Source: Flavobacterium pokkalii
GTDB taxonomy: Bacteria; Bacteroidota; Bacteroidia; Flavobacteriales; Flavobacteriaceae
Assembly: GCF_014596575.1 (NCBI RefSeq)
Contig: NZ_NASZ01000001.1
Coordinates: 186,001 to 250,000, forward strand
DNA length: 64,000 bases
Direction of reading: 5' to 3'
Shown: in pieces, positions 16,651 to 24,604 of the stretch
Layout of the letters: each line of letters begins with the position of its first letter
Numbering within the stretch: position 1 is the first letter of the stretch
Position numbers and translations under genes: made by a program
Notes under the pieces: model-generated
What the model was told of the DNA's origin: nothing
The model's input: only the letters and a program-made list of their open reading frames with translations
Database searches by the model: none

Positions 16651-18402
16651 ATGAAAAGATATTTAATTGTATTACTGTTAAGTTTTCAGGGACTTTGGGC
16701 TCAGGTGCATTTTGAGGCTAAGGTAAGCAAGAACACGCTGGGTCTTAACGAAAGACTTCGTATTGATTTTGTGATGAATATTGACGGAGATAATTTTGAC
16801 GAACCTTCTTTTGAAGGTTTTCGGGTTATTGCAGGACCGAGTCAGCAGGTAAGTCAGTCCTGGATTAATGGAAAAAGTTCGTTTGAAAAAATCTATTCCT
16901 ATTATCTGATGCCGGAACGCAAAGGAAGTTTGTTAATTAAACAGGCAACTATTGAGTACAATGGTCAGGTGTATAAAACGTCTCCGGTTAGAGTAACCGT
17001 TACTAATGCTGTCGAACAGCCTAAAGATCCAAATGATATTAGTGTTTCTGTAGATGACAATTTGTATTTGGTTGCCGATATTTCGAAAACCAATCCTTAT
17101 GTAAATGAGCCTATAACGGTAGTTTACAAGCTGTATTTTAGTTACAATATCGGAATTAAGAATTTTAGAGAATTGAGTAAACCAAAATACAATGATTTTT
17201 GGAGTCAGAATATTGAAATCAGGCAATTAGTTCCTGAAGAAGGCATGTTCAAGGGCGAAAAGTTTCGTTATGTGGTGTTGAAAAAAACGGTCTTATATCC
17301 TCAAAAATCTGGAAAATTATCCATAGAACCACTTTCGATGGATATTGATGTTGAGTTACCTACGAATCGTAGAAATATGTTTGGACAAATGCTTATCAAA
17401 GAAGACAGTAAGCGAGTTTCGGCCGGAGCCAGAACTATTGCTGTAAAAGCTTTGCCTGAAGCCGGGAAACCGGAAGATTTTACGGGAGCAGTAGGTAGTT
17501 TTGATTTTAGAGTCACTCCAAGTAAAACCGTTCTGAAAAGTGGAGAAAGTCTGGATTTAGTGGTAAGTGTAGCCGGAAAAGGAAATTTAAAATTGTTTAC
17601 TTTACCTAAACCGGTGGTGCCAAATGCTTTGGAAATGTATGATCCGGTACATAACGAACAGGTGAATACGCCGCTTTCGGGAATGGCTGGGAAGATATCC
17701 GACAGTTATACGATTATTCCGCAATACAAAGGGGAATATCCTATTAAACCAATGCAGTTTTCGTATTTCGATTTAAATTCAGGAAGGTATAAAACCATAA
17801 GTTCTCAGGAAATTATTGTCAAAGTGCTTGATGGTCCAACGGCTGTGGCAAGTGCTACACCAAATTCCGGAGTGGCTAAAAATAAGGTGGTTGCTAATGA
17901 ACAATTTCAGTATATCAAGTTGGAAACTCATTTAGAACCAATTCATCCGAAAGATTTTTTTGGGTCTAAATTATTCTACAGCTTATTGCTGATTCCTTTT
18001 GGATTATTACCAATAATTGTATTGGCTAAGAAGAAAAAAGAAGCGATTGACGGCGATGTTGTGGGGAACAGAATCAAGAGAAATAACCGATTGGCGAAGA
18101 AATATTTATCAGAAGCTAAAAAACAAATCAATAACAAAGAACCGTTTTATGTGGCTCTTGAAAAAGCAATGCACAATTTCTTAAAAGCAAAATTACATAT
18201 CGAAACTTCCGAAATGAGTAAGGAAAATATCAAAGAAATTTTGTTATCTAAAAAAGCAAATCCGGAATCGGTAAACGAGTTTATTGCTCTGACGGAAAAC
18301 TGTGAAATTGCCCGATATGCGCCTTCGTCGAGTGCGACAATTCATAATGATTATGAAAAAGCGGTTATGATAATTTCTGATTTGGAAAAACAACTTTCTT
18401 AG
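16651..18402 (+). CDS. batD: BatD, large periplasmic/membrane protein
   Basis: 583 aa. The signal peptide MKRYLIVLLLSFQGLWAQ is followed by a long beta-rich periplasmic region with repeated immunoglobulin-like segments (FEAKVSKNTLGLNERLRIDF; SVDDNLYLVADISKTNPYVNEPITVVYKLYF; DFRVTPSKTVLKSGESLDLVV), one TM near residues 440-458, and a cytoplasmic helical tail of about 120 residues. This is the BatD architecture. It is the usual neighbour of batE, but here a GxxExxY gene lies between them. Confidence 0.92.
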   Translation: MKRYLIVLLLSFQGLWAQVHFEAKVSKNTLGLNERLRIDFVMNIDGDNFDEPSFEGFRVIAGPSQQVSQSWINGKSSFEKIYSYYLMPERKGSLLIKQATIEYNGQVYKTSPVRVTVTNAVEQPKDPNDISVSVDDNLYLVADISKTNPYVNEPITVVYKLYFSYNIGIKNFRELSKPKYNDFWSQNIEIRQLVPEEGMFKGEKFRYVVLKKTVLYPQKSGKLSIEPLSMDIDVELPTNRRNMFGQMLIKEDSKRVSAGARTIAVKALPEAGKPEDFTGAVGSFDFRVTPSKTVLKSGESLDLVVSVAGKGNLKLFTLPKPVVPNALEMYDPVHNEQVNTPLSGMAGKISDSYTIIPQYKGEYPIKPMQFSYFDLNSGRYKTISSQEIIVKVLDGPTAVASATPNSGVAKNKVVANEQFQYIKLETHLEPIHPKDFFGSKLFYSLLLIPFGLLPIIVLAKKKKEAIDGDVVGNRIKRNNRLAKKYLSEAKKQINNKEPFYVALEKAMHNFLKAKLHIETSEMSKENIKEILLSKKANPESVNEFIALTENCEIARYAPSSSATIHNDYEKAVMIISDLEKQLS

Positions 18403-18411
18403 ACGAATAAC

Positions 18412-18866
18412 CACGAAGGACACGAGGAAGGCACAAAGGACACAATGCTTATGACTGAAAATGAAATATCAAAAATAGTTTTTGAAAGTGCTTTGAAAGT
18501 TCACAAAGCTTTAGGTCCTGGTTTGTTAGAAAGTGCCTATGAAGAATGTTTATTCTATGAGCTTAAAAAGTATAATGTAAGAGTTGAAAAACAAAAAGCA
18601 TTGCCATTAATTTATGAAGAAGTAAAGTTGGATGTTGGTTATAGAATAGATATTATTATTGAAGATAAATTTATTGTTGAAGTTAAATCTGTTGAAACAT
18701 TAAATAATGTTCATTTAGCTCAATTATTGACGTATTTAAGATTGTCAGAATGTAAGTTAGGATTATTAATTAATTTTAATGTCAAATTACTTAAAGAAGG
18801 AGTTAGAAGAGTGGTTAACGGAGTACTTTAATTGGTGTTCTTTGCGCCTTCTTTGTGTTCTTAGTG
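18412..18866. mobile_element. Repeat-bracketed GxxExxY cassette, 455 bp
   Basis: Arms 18412-18443 and 18835-18866 are 32-nt inverted repeats with 26 of 32 positions matching; four of the six mismatches would be G-U pairs in RNA. The arms are built of CAC.AAGGACAC words. The GxxExxY gene starts one base after the left arm and stops three bases before the right arm. Outside the cassette only 23 nt separate batD and batE, a normal operon gap. Mobility is inferred. Confidence 0.65.
18445..18831 (+). CDS. GxxExxY protein (PD-(D/E)XK nuclease superfamily, PDDEXK_3)
   Basis: 128 aa. The family signature is GPGLLESAY (Gly26, Glu29, Tyr32), and the nuclease-like core has Asp69 and Glu79-x-Lys81 in YRIDIIIEDKFIVEVKSVE, then Gln93 in HLAQLLTYL. 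The start could be 18445 or the Met at 18451. Nuclease activity of the family is predicted from fold and not established. The gene is enclosed tightly by inverted repeats and interrupts the bat operon, so it is probably a late arrival. A second member lies at 40577-40990. Confidence 0.9.
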   Translation: MLMTENEISKIVFESALKVHKALGPGLLESAYEECLFYELKKYNVRVEKQKALPLIYEEVKLDVGYRIDIIIEDKFIVEVKSVETLNNVHLAQLLTYLRLSECKLGLLINFNVKLLKEGVRRVVNGVL

Positions 18867-18880
18867 TTTAAATTTTTTTT

Positions 18881-19624
18881 ATGAAAAATATACTTTATAT
18901 ATTATTATTAGTTAGCCAAATTTTCTTTGCTCAGGAAGCTTTTGACAAAGGAAATGAGCTGTATAAAAATGGTAAATACGAACAGGCGATTGATGCTTAT
19001 AATTCGGTTTTAAGTGCCAATAAACAATCGGCGGAATTGTATTTTAATTTAGGAAATTGCTATTACAAACTCAACAAAGTTGCGCCGGCTATTTATAACT
19101 ATGAAAAAGCTTTGGTTTTGAATCCGAATGATGGCGATATTCAGAATAATTTAAAGTTTGCTCAAAAACGCACCGTTGACGAAATCAAAGTGGTGCCAAA
19201 AGTAGGTTTTGCCAAGTTATTGCGTGATTTTACAGGAATGTATCATTACAACAGTTGGGCGTGGATTGCCGTAGCTTTTTCGGTATTGTTTTTAGTTTGT
19301 TTTTTAGGCTATTATTTTTCAGCTTTAACATTAAATAAAAGACTGTTCTTTTTCGGAATGTTTGTAATGTTAGTAGCTGTAGCGATAAGTGTTTCTTCGG
19401 CTGCTTTTGAAAAAAGTTATTTTAAAAACGAAAGACCGGCAATTGTTTTTGCTGAAATGACCGAAGTAAAAAGCGAACCACAAAAAATGGGTGCGGATGT
19501 CGTGGTGTTGCACGAAGGAACCAAAGTTTTTGTCAAAGAAACTGTTGATAATTGGAAAAAAGTACAATTAACCGATGGAACCGAAGGTTGGATTGACAGC
19601 GAAGCCATTCGGGAAGTAAAATAA
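18881..19624 (+). CDS. batE: BatE, TPR and SH3-like domain protein
   Basis: 247 aa. Signal peptide MKNILYILLLVSQIFFAQ, then TPR repeats (about 18-95: AFDKGNELYKNGKYEQAID, AELYFNLGNCYYKLNKVAPAI), two TM helices (about 122-143 and 153-170) and a C-terminal SH3-like domain ending VQLTDGTEGWIDSEAI. It is the last gene of the bat operon. The TPR could bind other Bat partners and the SH3 domain a cell-wall or protein ligand; both are inferences from domains. Confidence 0.92.
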   Translation: MKNILYILLLVSQIFFAQEAFDKGNELYKNGKYEQAIDAYNSVLSANKQSAELYFNLGNCYYKLNKVAPAIYNYEKALVLNPNDGDIQNNLKFAQKRTVDEIKVVPKVGFAKLLRDFTGMYHYNSWAWIAVAFSVLFLVCFLGYYFSALTLNKRLFFFGMFVMLVAVAISVSSAAFEKSYFKNERPAIVFAEMTEVKSEPQKMGADVVVLHEGTKVFVKETVDNWKKVQLTDGTEGWIDSEAIREVK

Positions 19625-19667
19625 GATTACAGATTTCTGTTAATTGTGACTGAACACTGAATACGGA

Positions 19668-20177
19668 TTACTGATCACTTTTTTTCAAATCACCGTACCA
19701 TTTTGCAATTGAAGGATACATAAAAGCGGCTGTTTTTTGAATCGGATAGTAAAATATGGATTTGTCCAGCGTTTCTTTTTTAGCAAAAAAATGATTGTGA
19801 TTGATTTTTTCGAAAATAGTAAAAATCATCCCCACGATTAAAACGGTTTTTAGCACGCGAAATAATCCTCCGCCTAATTTATTAATCCATCCTAAGAAAG
19901 CAAAATCAACCAGTCCGGTTAGGATTTTGGCTAAAAAATGAATGCCAATAACAACAGCCAAGAAAGTCAGGATAAAGGCAAAAACCTGAATACTGTTTGG
20001 ATTCCAGTGAACGTGATTGGCAAGAATATCTTTGGTTACAACCGAGAATTTTACGGCAAAATAAACTCCAACCAGTAAGGAAAGAAAGGATGCTAATTCG
20101 ATAAAAAGTCCGTTAGCAATTCCTTTGTATAAAGCAAAAACGAGTAAAGCGCCTAAAATAATATCTAAAAAACCCAT
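19668..20177 (-). CDS. CvpA family membrane protein
   Basis: 169 aa from the Met at 20177 (MGFLDIILGALLVFALYKGIANG), the conserved CvpA opening; the longer frame has 31 extra residues reading through repeat DNA. Four TM segments are visible (about 5-18, 26-45, 68-90, 106-125), with GLFIELASFLSLLVG as a family hallmark. E. coli CvpA is required for colicin V production and affects envelope function. Convergent with batE. Exact role in Bacteroidota unknown. Confidence 0.85.
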   Translation of the reverse strand: MGFLDIILGALLVFALYKGIANGLFIELASFLSLLVGVYFAVKFSVVTKDILANHVHWNPNSIQVFAFILTFLAVVIGIHFLAKILTGLVDFAFLGWINKLGGGLFRVLKTVLIVGMIFTIFEKINHNHFFAKKETLDKSIFYYPIQKTAAFMYPSIAKWYGDLKKSDQ

Positions 20178-20256
20178 AAAATAAGAGAATAGTATAAAGA
20201 GCAAAGATAAAAGAATTATGTTGGTATCTTTGCCGGAAATAATTTTATGTTTTATG

Positions 20257-20284
20257 AACTCATAACTCATAACTCATAACTCAT
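20257..20284. repeat. Four tandem copies of AACTCAT
   Basis: Perfect 7-nt unit repeated four times, ten bases before the start of the gene at 20295. The same word in four units recurs at 20721-20748 (two variant units) and 36871-36898 (one variant unit). Confidence 0.92.
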
Positions 20285-20294
20285 AACCAAAAAA

Positions 20295-20651
20295 ATGTCA
20301 AGAGATATAAAACTTAAAGAGCGTTGGGAAAAGCTCGTCGATATACTTTCAAACCAATTTTCGCAGGGAGAAGATTTGGATTTGGACGCCATTATTTTTC
20401 TAATTGGAGTTCAGGAATTAGGGAAATTACATCGGGAATTTAAAAAAGATGAAAAAGTAAACCTGATGCATATTGCCATTTGTCGTTTGCTGGAGCCTTA
20501 TGGCTATTACGAATTTGATTTTTTTGACGCCGAAGGCTGGCCGCATTACAAAGTAAAAGAACAATTACCTTCGTTAAAAGCAGGAGAACAATCGGTTTTG
20601 ATGAAAGAGGCCATTGTGAATTATTTTATCGAGAAAGAACTTATTGATTGA
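20295..20651 (+). CDS. Conserved protein of unknown function
   Basis: 118 aa, acidic, soluble and mostly helical (LKERWEKLVDILSNQF, DLDAIIFLIGVQELGKL, FDFFDAEGWPHYKV). I do not recognise a named domain, but it has the look of a conserved flavobacterial protein. No signal peptide or metal motif. It is divergent from cvpA and upstream of pheS. The AACTCAT tandem repeat lies directly before its start. Confidence 0.7.
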   Translation: MSRDIKLKERWEKLVDILSNQFSQGEDLDLDAIIFLIGVQELGKLHREFKKDEKVNLMHIAICRLLEPYGYYEFDFFDAEGWPHYKVKEQLPSLKAGEQSVLMKEAIVNYFIEKELID

Positions 20652-20674
20652 TGATTGCGGAGTAACGATTGATG

Positions 20675-20701
20675 ACCCGAGCGATAGCGAACTGGCGAAG
20701 C
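20675..20701. repeat. 27-nt interspersed element, copy 1
   Basis: Begins ACCCGAGCGATAGCG and ends GGCGAAGC. 25 of 27 bases match copy 2 at 23518-23544. No flanking duplication was found here. Confidence 0.75.
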
Positions 20702-20720
20702 ATTTTAGATTTGCTTTAAA

Positions 20721-20748
20721 AACTCATAACTCATAACCCATAACTCAC
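20721..20748. repeat. AACTCAT tandem units, second locus
   Basis: Four 7-nt units (AACTCAT, AACTCAT, AACCCAT, AACTCAC), 40 nt before the pheS start and just upstream of its promoter box. Confidence 0.85.
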
Positions 20749-20758
20749 AACTTTTACT

Positions 20759-20767
20759 TAAATTTGC
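20759..20767 (+). promoter_or_regulatory. Putative pheS -7 promoter box
   Basis: TAAATTTGC fits the Bacteroidota consensus TAnnTTTG fully, 21 nt before the ATG. No good -33 TTG was seen at the usual spacing because the AACTCAT repeat occupies that position. Confidence 0.55.
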
Positions 20768-20788
20768 ACTCTCAATTATTGGACGAAA

Positions 20789-21808
20789 ATGATAGATAAG
20801 ATTAAAGAATATATTGGTGAAGCACAGGCTTTTTCTACGCAGGATACAGCCGAATTAGAATCATTCAGAATTAAATTTTTAGGAAGTAAAGGAATTCTAA
20901 AAGAGTTTTTCGCTGAATTTAAGAATGTGCCTAACGAACAAAAAAAGGAATTTGGTCAGGTAATTAATTTGCTTAAAACTTCTGCCGAAGACAAAGTAAA
21001 ATCCATCCAGGAAGCTTTAGAAAGTAAGGAAGAAGCTAAAGGCGTTTATGGCGATTTGACCCGCGCTGCCGAGCCGGTGACTATTGGTTCGCGTCATCCG
21101 ATTTCGATTGTGAAAAACCAAATTATCGATATCTTTTCTACCATTGGTTTCAATGTTTCTGAAGGTCCGGAAATCGAGGATGACTGGCATAACTTTACCG
21201 CTTTGAATTTACCGGAATACCATCCGGCGCGTGATATGCAGGATACTTTTTTCATTCAGACAAATCCTGATATTTTATTGCGTACCCACACTTCGTCGGT
21301 GCAGGTGCGTTATATGGAAAATAATAAACCGCCTATCAGAACGATTTCTCCGGGACGTGTTTTCCGTAACGAAGCCGTTTCATCCCGTTCGCACTGTATT
21401 TTTCACCAGGTGGAAGGATTGTACATTGATAAAGAGGTTTCTTTTGCCGATTTGAAACAAACTTTATTGTATTTCACTAAAGAGATGTTTGGAAAATCTA
21501 AAATCCGTTTGCGTCCTTCTTATTTTCCATTTACGGAGCCAAGTGCCGAAATTGATATTTACTGGGGACTGAAAACCGAAACTGATTACAGAATTACCAA
21601 AGGAACAGGTTGGTTAGAAATTGGAGGTTGCGGAATGGTAGATCCTAATGTTTTGAAAAACTGTGGAATCAATCCAGATGAATACAACGGATTTGCTTTT
21701 GGAATGGGAGTAGAGCGTATTGCGATGTTGTTGTATCAAATAGGTGATATCCGTATGTTTTATGAAAATGATGTTCGTTTCTTAGAGCAATTCAAATCGA
21801 TAATATAA
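20789..21808 (+). CDS. pheS: Phenylalanyl-tRNA synthetase alpha subunit
   Basis: 339 aa, class II synthetase. Attaches Phe to tRNA-Phe together with PheT (not in this window). Motifs: N-terminal coiled-coil, LLRTHTSSVQVRYM, PGRVFRNEA (motif 2), HQVEGLYIDKEVSF, SYFPFTEPSAEI, GCGMVDPNVL and FGMGVERIAML (motif 3). Complete at usual length. It is transcribed alone or with the unknown gene at 21898; a hairpin-word repeat lies between them. Confidence 0.97.
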   Translation: MIDKIKEYIGEAQAFSTQDTAELESFRIKFLGSKGILKEFFAEFKNVPNEQKKEFGQVINLLKTSAEDKVKSIQEALESKEEAKGVYGDLTRAAEPVTIGSRHPISIVKNQIIDIFSTIGFNVSEGPEIEDDWHNFTALNLPEYHPARDMQDTFFIQTNPDILLRTHTSSVQVRYMENNKPPIRTISPGRVFRNEAVSSRSHCIFHQVEGLYIDKEVSFADLKQTLLYFTKEMFGKSKIRLRPSYFPFTEPSAEIDIYWGLKTETDYRITKGTGWLEIGGCGMVDPNVLKNCGINPDEYNGFAFGMGVERIAMLLYQIGDIRMFYENDVRFLEQFKSII

Positions 21809-21813
21809 TTTAT

Positions 21814-21886
21814 AAGTCCTTAGTTGGTAGTCCTTAGTCCTTAGTTTAAAATATTGCTAAGGACTGAGTACTAAGTACTAGGGACT
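21814..21886. repeat. AGTCCTTAG-word hairpin after pheS
   Basis: AGTCCTTAG occurs at 21829-21837 and 21836-21844 on the left; CTAAGGACT at 21857-21865 gives a perfect 9-nt inverted repeat, with further degenerate copies outside. The same word family forms the hairpin at 29027-29072. Confidence 0.8.
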
Positions 21887-21897
21887 CTTTTTTAAAA

Positions 21898-22305
21898 ATG
21901 AAAAAAGACATAACAATCCCCGAAGTAGAAAACGTATTCATTGCAGCCGTTCAGGAATGGAGTGACGATTTTATGGAGAAAGTGTGGTATGCTTATTTAG
22001 TAAACGACAGCGATTTTGATATCGACAGCGTGATGGTGGTTTCAAAAGCTTTTGGGACTATTGATGGCGAAATGAAGAAAACTTCTATTTTGCGTCATGC
22101 ATTTGTACAGGTTCCGGCTGTTTCTGTCATTAAAATTGAATTAGTTGAGAAAAGTCTTTTGGCCTTGAATAACGAATTTATGCTGACTTATTTCATTGGA
22201 AACACTTTATACGACAAGAAATTTATTTTTAAAGCCAATTCCATTAACGAAAACAACACCGAAGAAGTGCCTATTTTGTTTGTGGATGGGGTGATTGTCC
22301 GATAA
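21898..22305 (+). CDS. Conserved protein of unknown function
   Basis: 135 aa, soluble, no signal peptide. Two-part pattern: AVQEWSDDFMEKVWYAYLVNDS, then SVMVVSKAFGTIDGEMKKTSILRH, ending VPILFVDGVIVR. It is probably one beta-rich domain. I recall close relatives in Flavobacterium but no functional assignment. It lies 89 nt after pheS, separated by a hairpin repeat, and ends before a stem-loop with a T-run. Confidence 0.72.
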   Translation: MKKDITIPEVENVFIAAVQEWSDDFMEKVWYAYLVNDSDFDIDSVMVVSKAFGTIDGEMKKTSILRHAFVQVPAVSVIKIELVEKSLLALNNEFMLTYFIGNTLYDKKFIFKANSINENNTEEVPILFVDGVIVR

Positions 22306-22325
22306 GCTGCTAAAAAAAAATAATG

Positions 22326-22369
22326 ACCGTAGATTCACAGATTATAAATGTGAGTTTGCGGTTTTTTTA
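22326..22369 (+). terminator. Terminator-like stem built from an ACCGCAGATT-type repeat
   Basis: 14-bp stem (22326-22339 with 22349-22362); all three non-Watson-Crick positions would be G-U pairs in RNA, and TTTTTTTA follows. The stem sequence (ACCG.AGATTCAC) is related to repeats at 23488 and 52961. Confidence 0.8.
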
Positions 22370-22490
22370 TTTTCTGTTTTTGTAAGTATTGTTTTGTATA
22401 TTTGAATAATGTATTGCGTTTAAAAGATTTATCTATATAAAATGAGATTGTTTTTCACATTTATTAATGGATTGATATTAATTATAAAAT

Positions 22491-22976
22491 ATGATTATGA
22501 AAAGTTTATATAGCTTAATTGGAACAATTGTATTAATCAGTTCATGCCAAACAGAAAATAAACAAAATACATTGCTTTATATAAATCACGTCAATAAGTT
22601 GGAATTACTAACTGTAGACGATAATTGTGGAGAATGGGGTGGCAATGAAAAGCAATTAATAATTTATCGAGATGATTTTAAAGGTCAACTTCTAGCCGAT
22701 TATTCCGAAAAAACTAAAACTTGTGGTAATGGAAGTGAATCGAAAATTACTAAATTAATTAAGCGTATAAAGATTACCGAAGAAGAAAATAATTTAATTG
22801 TTGAAAGTATTAATGAGCTTTGTAAAAACAAAATGGATAGAGAAGAATATCCATCTCACAGTGGAATATTTAACCGAATTATGCTTAGTGATTCCTCAAT
22901 GATAATTACAGATTTTCCTTCAGTTGAGTTGAAAAAGTTTAATGAATTAGTTCAAAAATTAAACTTAAATAATTAA
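22491..22976 (+). CDS. Small lipoprotein of unknown function
   Basis: 161 aa (or 159 from the second Met at 22497). Signal MKSLYSLIGTIVLISSC puts the lipidated Cys at residue 19. The mature part is polar with paired Cys (DDNCGEWGGNEKQL, KTKTCGNGSE), ending KKFNELVQKLNLNN. I do not recognise a family. AT-rich codon use, slightly richer than its neighbours. Upstream is a 185-nt gap with the terminator of the previous gene. Confidence 0.65.
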   Translation: MIMKSLYSLIGTIVLISSCQTENKQNTLLYINHVNKLELLTVDDNCGEWGGNEKQLIIYRDDFKGQLLADYSEKTKTCGNGSESKITKLIKRIKITEEENNLIVESINELCKNKMDREEYPSHSGIFNRIMLSDSSMIITDFPSVELKKFNELVQKLNLNN

Positions 22977-23023
22977 TACTTGACATCGCATATTTACCAT
23001 AGATAAAGAATAAACACACAGTT

Positions 23024-23432
23024 TTGTCATTCCGACGAAGGAGGAATCTCCGCAAAGGAATTAACCCAAAGATTAGTTATGCAATTTCAGGAAGGTTATC
23101 ACACCTATTACATATACATTATTACAAATAAAGTTAAAACGGTTTTGTATACGGGTGTGACGAATCATCTAAAAATTAGATTGCAGCAACATAAAGAGAA
23201 CATAGAATTAGATAATAAAACTTTTGCTTCAAAATATCAGGTACATTATTTATTGTACTTTGAAAAATTTACCTGGATTCAAGAAGCAATTACCAGAGAA
23301 AAAGAAATTAAAGGTTGGCGTAGAGAGAAAAAAATAGATTTAATCAAAACTATGAATCCAGATTTAGTGTTTCTTAATTATTTATTTGAATAAACTTTGA
23401 TTGTGGAGATTCCTCCTTCGTCGGAATGACAA
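23024..23432. mobile_element. Repeat-bracketed GIY-YIG cassette, 409 bp
   Basis: A perfect 28-nt inverted repeat (23024-23051 and 23405-23432, starting TTGTCATTCCGACGAAGGAG) brackets one complete GIY-YIG gene. A further TTAACCCAAA word sits inside the left arm, with its complement just outside the right arm. No transposase is present; mobility is inferred from the layout. Confidence 0.65.
23079..23393 (+). CDS. Small GIY-YIG nuclease-domain protein
   Basis: 104 aa. GIY-YIG motifs: YYIYIIT (10-16), LYTGVTN (23-29), Arg34 in LKIRLQQHK, and a Glu in ITREKEIKGWRREKK (residues 71-85) as metal ligand. It matches the stand-alone YhbQ-like group. GIY-YIG domains cut DNA in repair, restriction and homing enzymes; activity and target here are unknown. 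It sits within a perfect 28-nt inverted repeat, between an unknown lipoprotein and gpsA. Confidence 0.92.
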   Translation: MQFQEGYHTYYIYIITNKVKTVLYTGVTNHLKIRLQQHKENIELDNKTFASKYQVHYLLYFEKFTWIQEAITREKEIKGWRREKKIDLIKTMNPDLVFLNYLFE

Positions 23433-23517
23433 GTTTTGGGTTAACTGATTTGGAAGTTGAAAAAGAATTAGGTTGGTTATTAAAAAACAACCGCAAATTC
23501 ACTTATTATAATTTGCG

Positions 23518-23544
23518 ACCCGAGCGATAGCGAATAGGCGAAGC
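23518..23544. repeat. 27-nt interspersed element, copy 2, with flanking 8-bp duplication
   Basis: The element (ACCCGAGCGATAGCG...GGCGAAGC) is flanked directly by AATTTGCG at 23510-23517 and again at 23545-23552. Removing the element plus one AATTTGCG restores a simple hairpin like the one at 52961-52994. Confidence 0.75.
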
Positions 23545-23578
23545 AATTTGCGGTTGCTCTCGTTATGTGACTGCTTCG

Positions 23579-23596
23579 TTCCGATAGCTATCGGAA
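23579..23596. repeat. 18-bp palindrome TTCCGATAGC/TATCGGAA
   Basis: Perfect palindrome with the same GATAGCTATC core as 3124-3141, but TTCC/GGAA arms: paired changes that keep the palindrome. Confidence 0.88.
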
Positions 23597-23608
23597 CTCG
23601 CAATGACA

Positions 23609-24604
23609 TTAATCCAGTTTTTCAGTCAGTTTTTTAAATACAGTTCTGGCGTTTTTACCTTCATATAAAACTTCATGTACTGCATCTATAATTGGCGTTT
23701 TGGCACCATAACCCTGATTGAGTTTGTAAGCACTTTTAGCGGCATAATAACCTTCGGCAACCATGCTCATTTCCATCATGGCGCTTTTTACGGTGTAGCC
23801 TTTTCCAATCATGTTTCCGAACATTCGGTTTCTTGAAAACACCGAATAACCCGTTACCAACAAATCACCCAGATAAGCCGAATCATTGATGTTGCGTTTC
23901 ATTTTGTGCACTTTTCGAATGAATTTCTTCATCTCACGAATGGCATTACTCATCAACACCGATTGGAAGTTATCACCATAACCTAAGCCATGAGCAATTC
24001 CGGCAGCAATAGCATAAATGTTTTTAAGCATCGCGGCATATTCCGTTCCAATGATGTCATCGGTAATTTTGGTTTTGATGTAATTGCTGTTGAGACTTTT
24101 AGCAACTGTTTTGGCTTTTTCAGGATCGCCACAGGCAATTGTTAAGTATGATAAACGTTCCAGTGCCACTTCTTCGGCGTGACAAGGTCCTGTGATTACA
24201 CCGATATTGTAATATGGAATTTCGTATTGAAAATGGAAATGTTCACCAACAATCAAACTGGTTTCCGGAACAATTCCTTTGATAGCTGAGAAAATAATTT
24301 TGTCTTTAAGGGAAACGTTAAGTTGTTGCAATTCGGCATCTAAAAAGGCCGAAGGAATAGCAAAGACAACATAGTCGGCATAAGCTACAGCTTCGTTGAT
24401 GTCGTTAGTTAGCAATAACTTTTTGGTGTCAAATTCAACTGAACTGATGTAGTTTGGGTTGTGTTTGTATTTTTTGATGTGTTCAATCGCAGATTCATTA
24501 CGCATATACCAAGCCACTTCATTAAGATTTGCACAGAGCATTTTTGTAATAGCTGTTGCCCAACTTCCGCCACCAATTACTGCAAACTTTTTATTTTGAT
24601 CCAT
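23609..24604 (-). CDS. gpsA: Glycerol-3-phosphate dehydrogenase (NAD(P)+)
   Basis: 331 aa. Makes sn-glycerol 3-phosphate from dihydroxyacetone phosphate for phospholipid synthesis. NAD-binding GGGSWATAITKML is at residues 11-23, VVFAIPSAFL follows, then the KGI segment, ITGPCHAEEVA, the catalytic Lys in AAMLKNIYAIAAGIAHGLGYGDN and LGDLLVTGYSVFSRNRMFG. Complete. It is single on its strand, with a 267-nt gap behind its start. Confidence 0.96.
   Translation of the reverse strand: MDQNKKFAVIGGGSWATAITKMLCANLNEVAWYMRNESAIEHIKKYKHNPNYISSVEFDTKKLLLTNDINEAVAYADYVVFAIPSAFLDAELQQLNVSLKDKIIFSAIKGIVPETSLIVGEHFHFQYEIPYYNIGVITGPCHAEEVALERLSYLTIACGDPEKAKTVAKSLNSNYIKTKITDDIIGTEYAAMLKNIYAIAAGIAHGLGYGDNFQSVLMSNAIREMKKFIRKVHKMKRNINDSAYLGDLLVTGYSVFSRNRMFGNMIGKGYTVKSAMMEMSMVAEGYYAAKSAYKLNQGYGAKTPIIDAVHEVLYEGKNARTVFKKLTEKLD

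Larger units (their letters stand above)
23394..23608. other. 215-nt gap made of nested repeats
   Basis: No gene. In order: the right arm of the GIY-YIG cassette (23405-23432), an inverted repeat CAACCGCAAATT (23488-23499 and 23545-23556), a 27-nt element (23518-23544) inside it, and the palindrome 23579-23596 followed by CTCGCAATGACAT up to the gpsA stop. Confidence 0.8.

Noticed and set aside
18445..18831. GxxExxY gene as a toxin with an antitoxin partner
   Set aside because: No second small gene is within the arms, and the neighbours are batD and batE.
20257..20284. Short regular repeats that might suggest a CRISPR array
   Set aside because: The 7-nt units are directly adjacent without spacers and there are no cas genes in the window.
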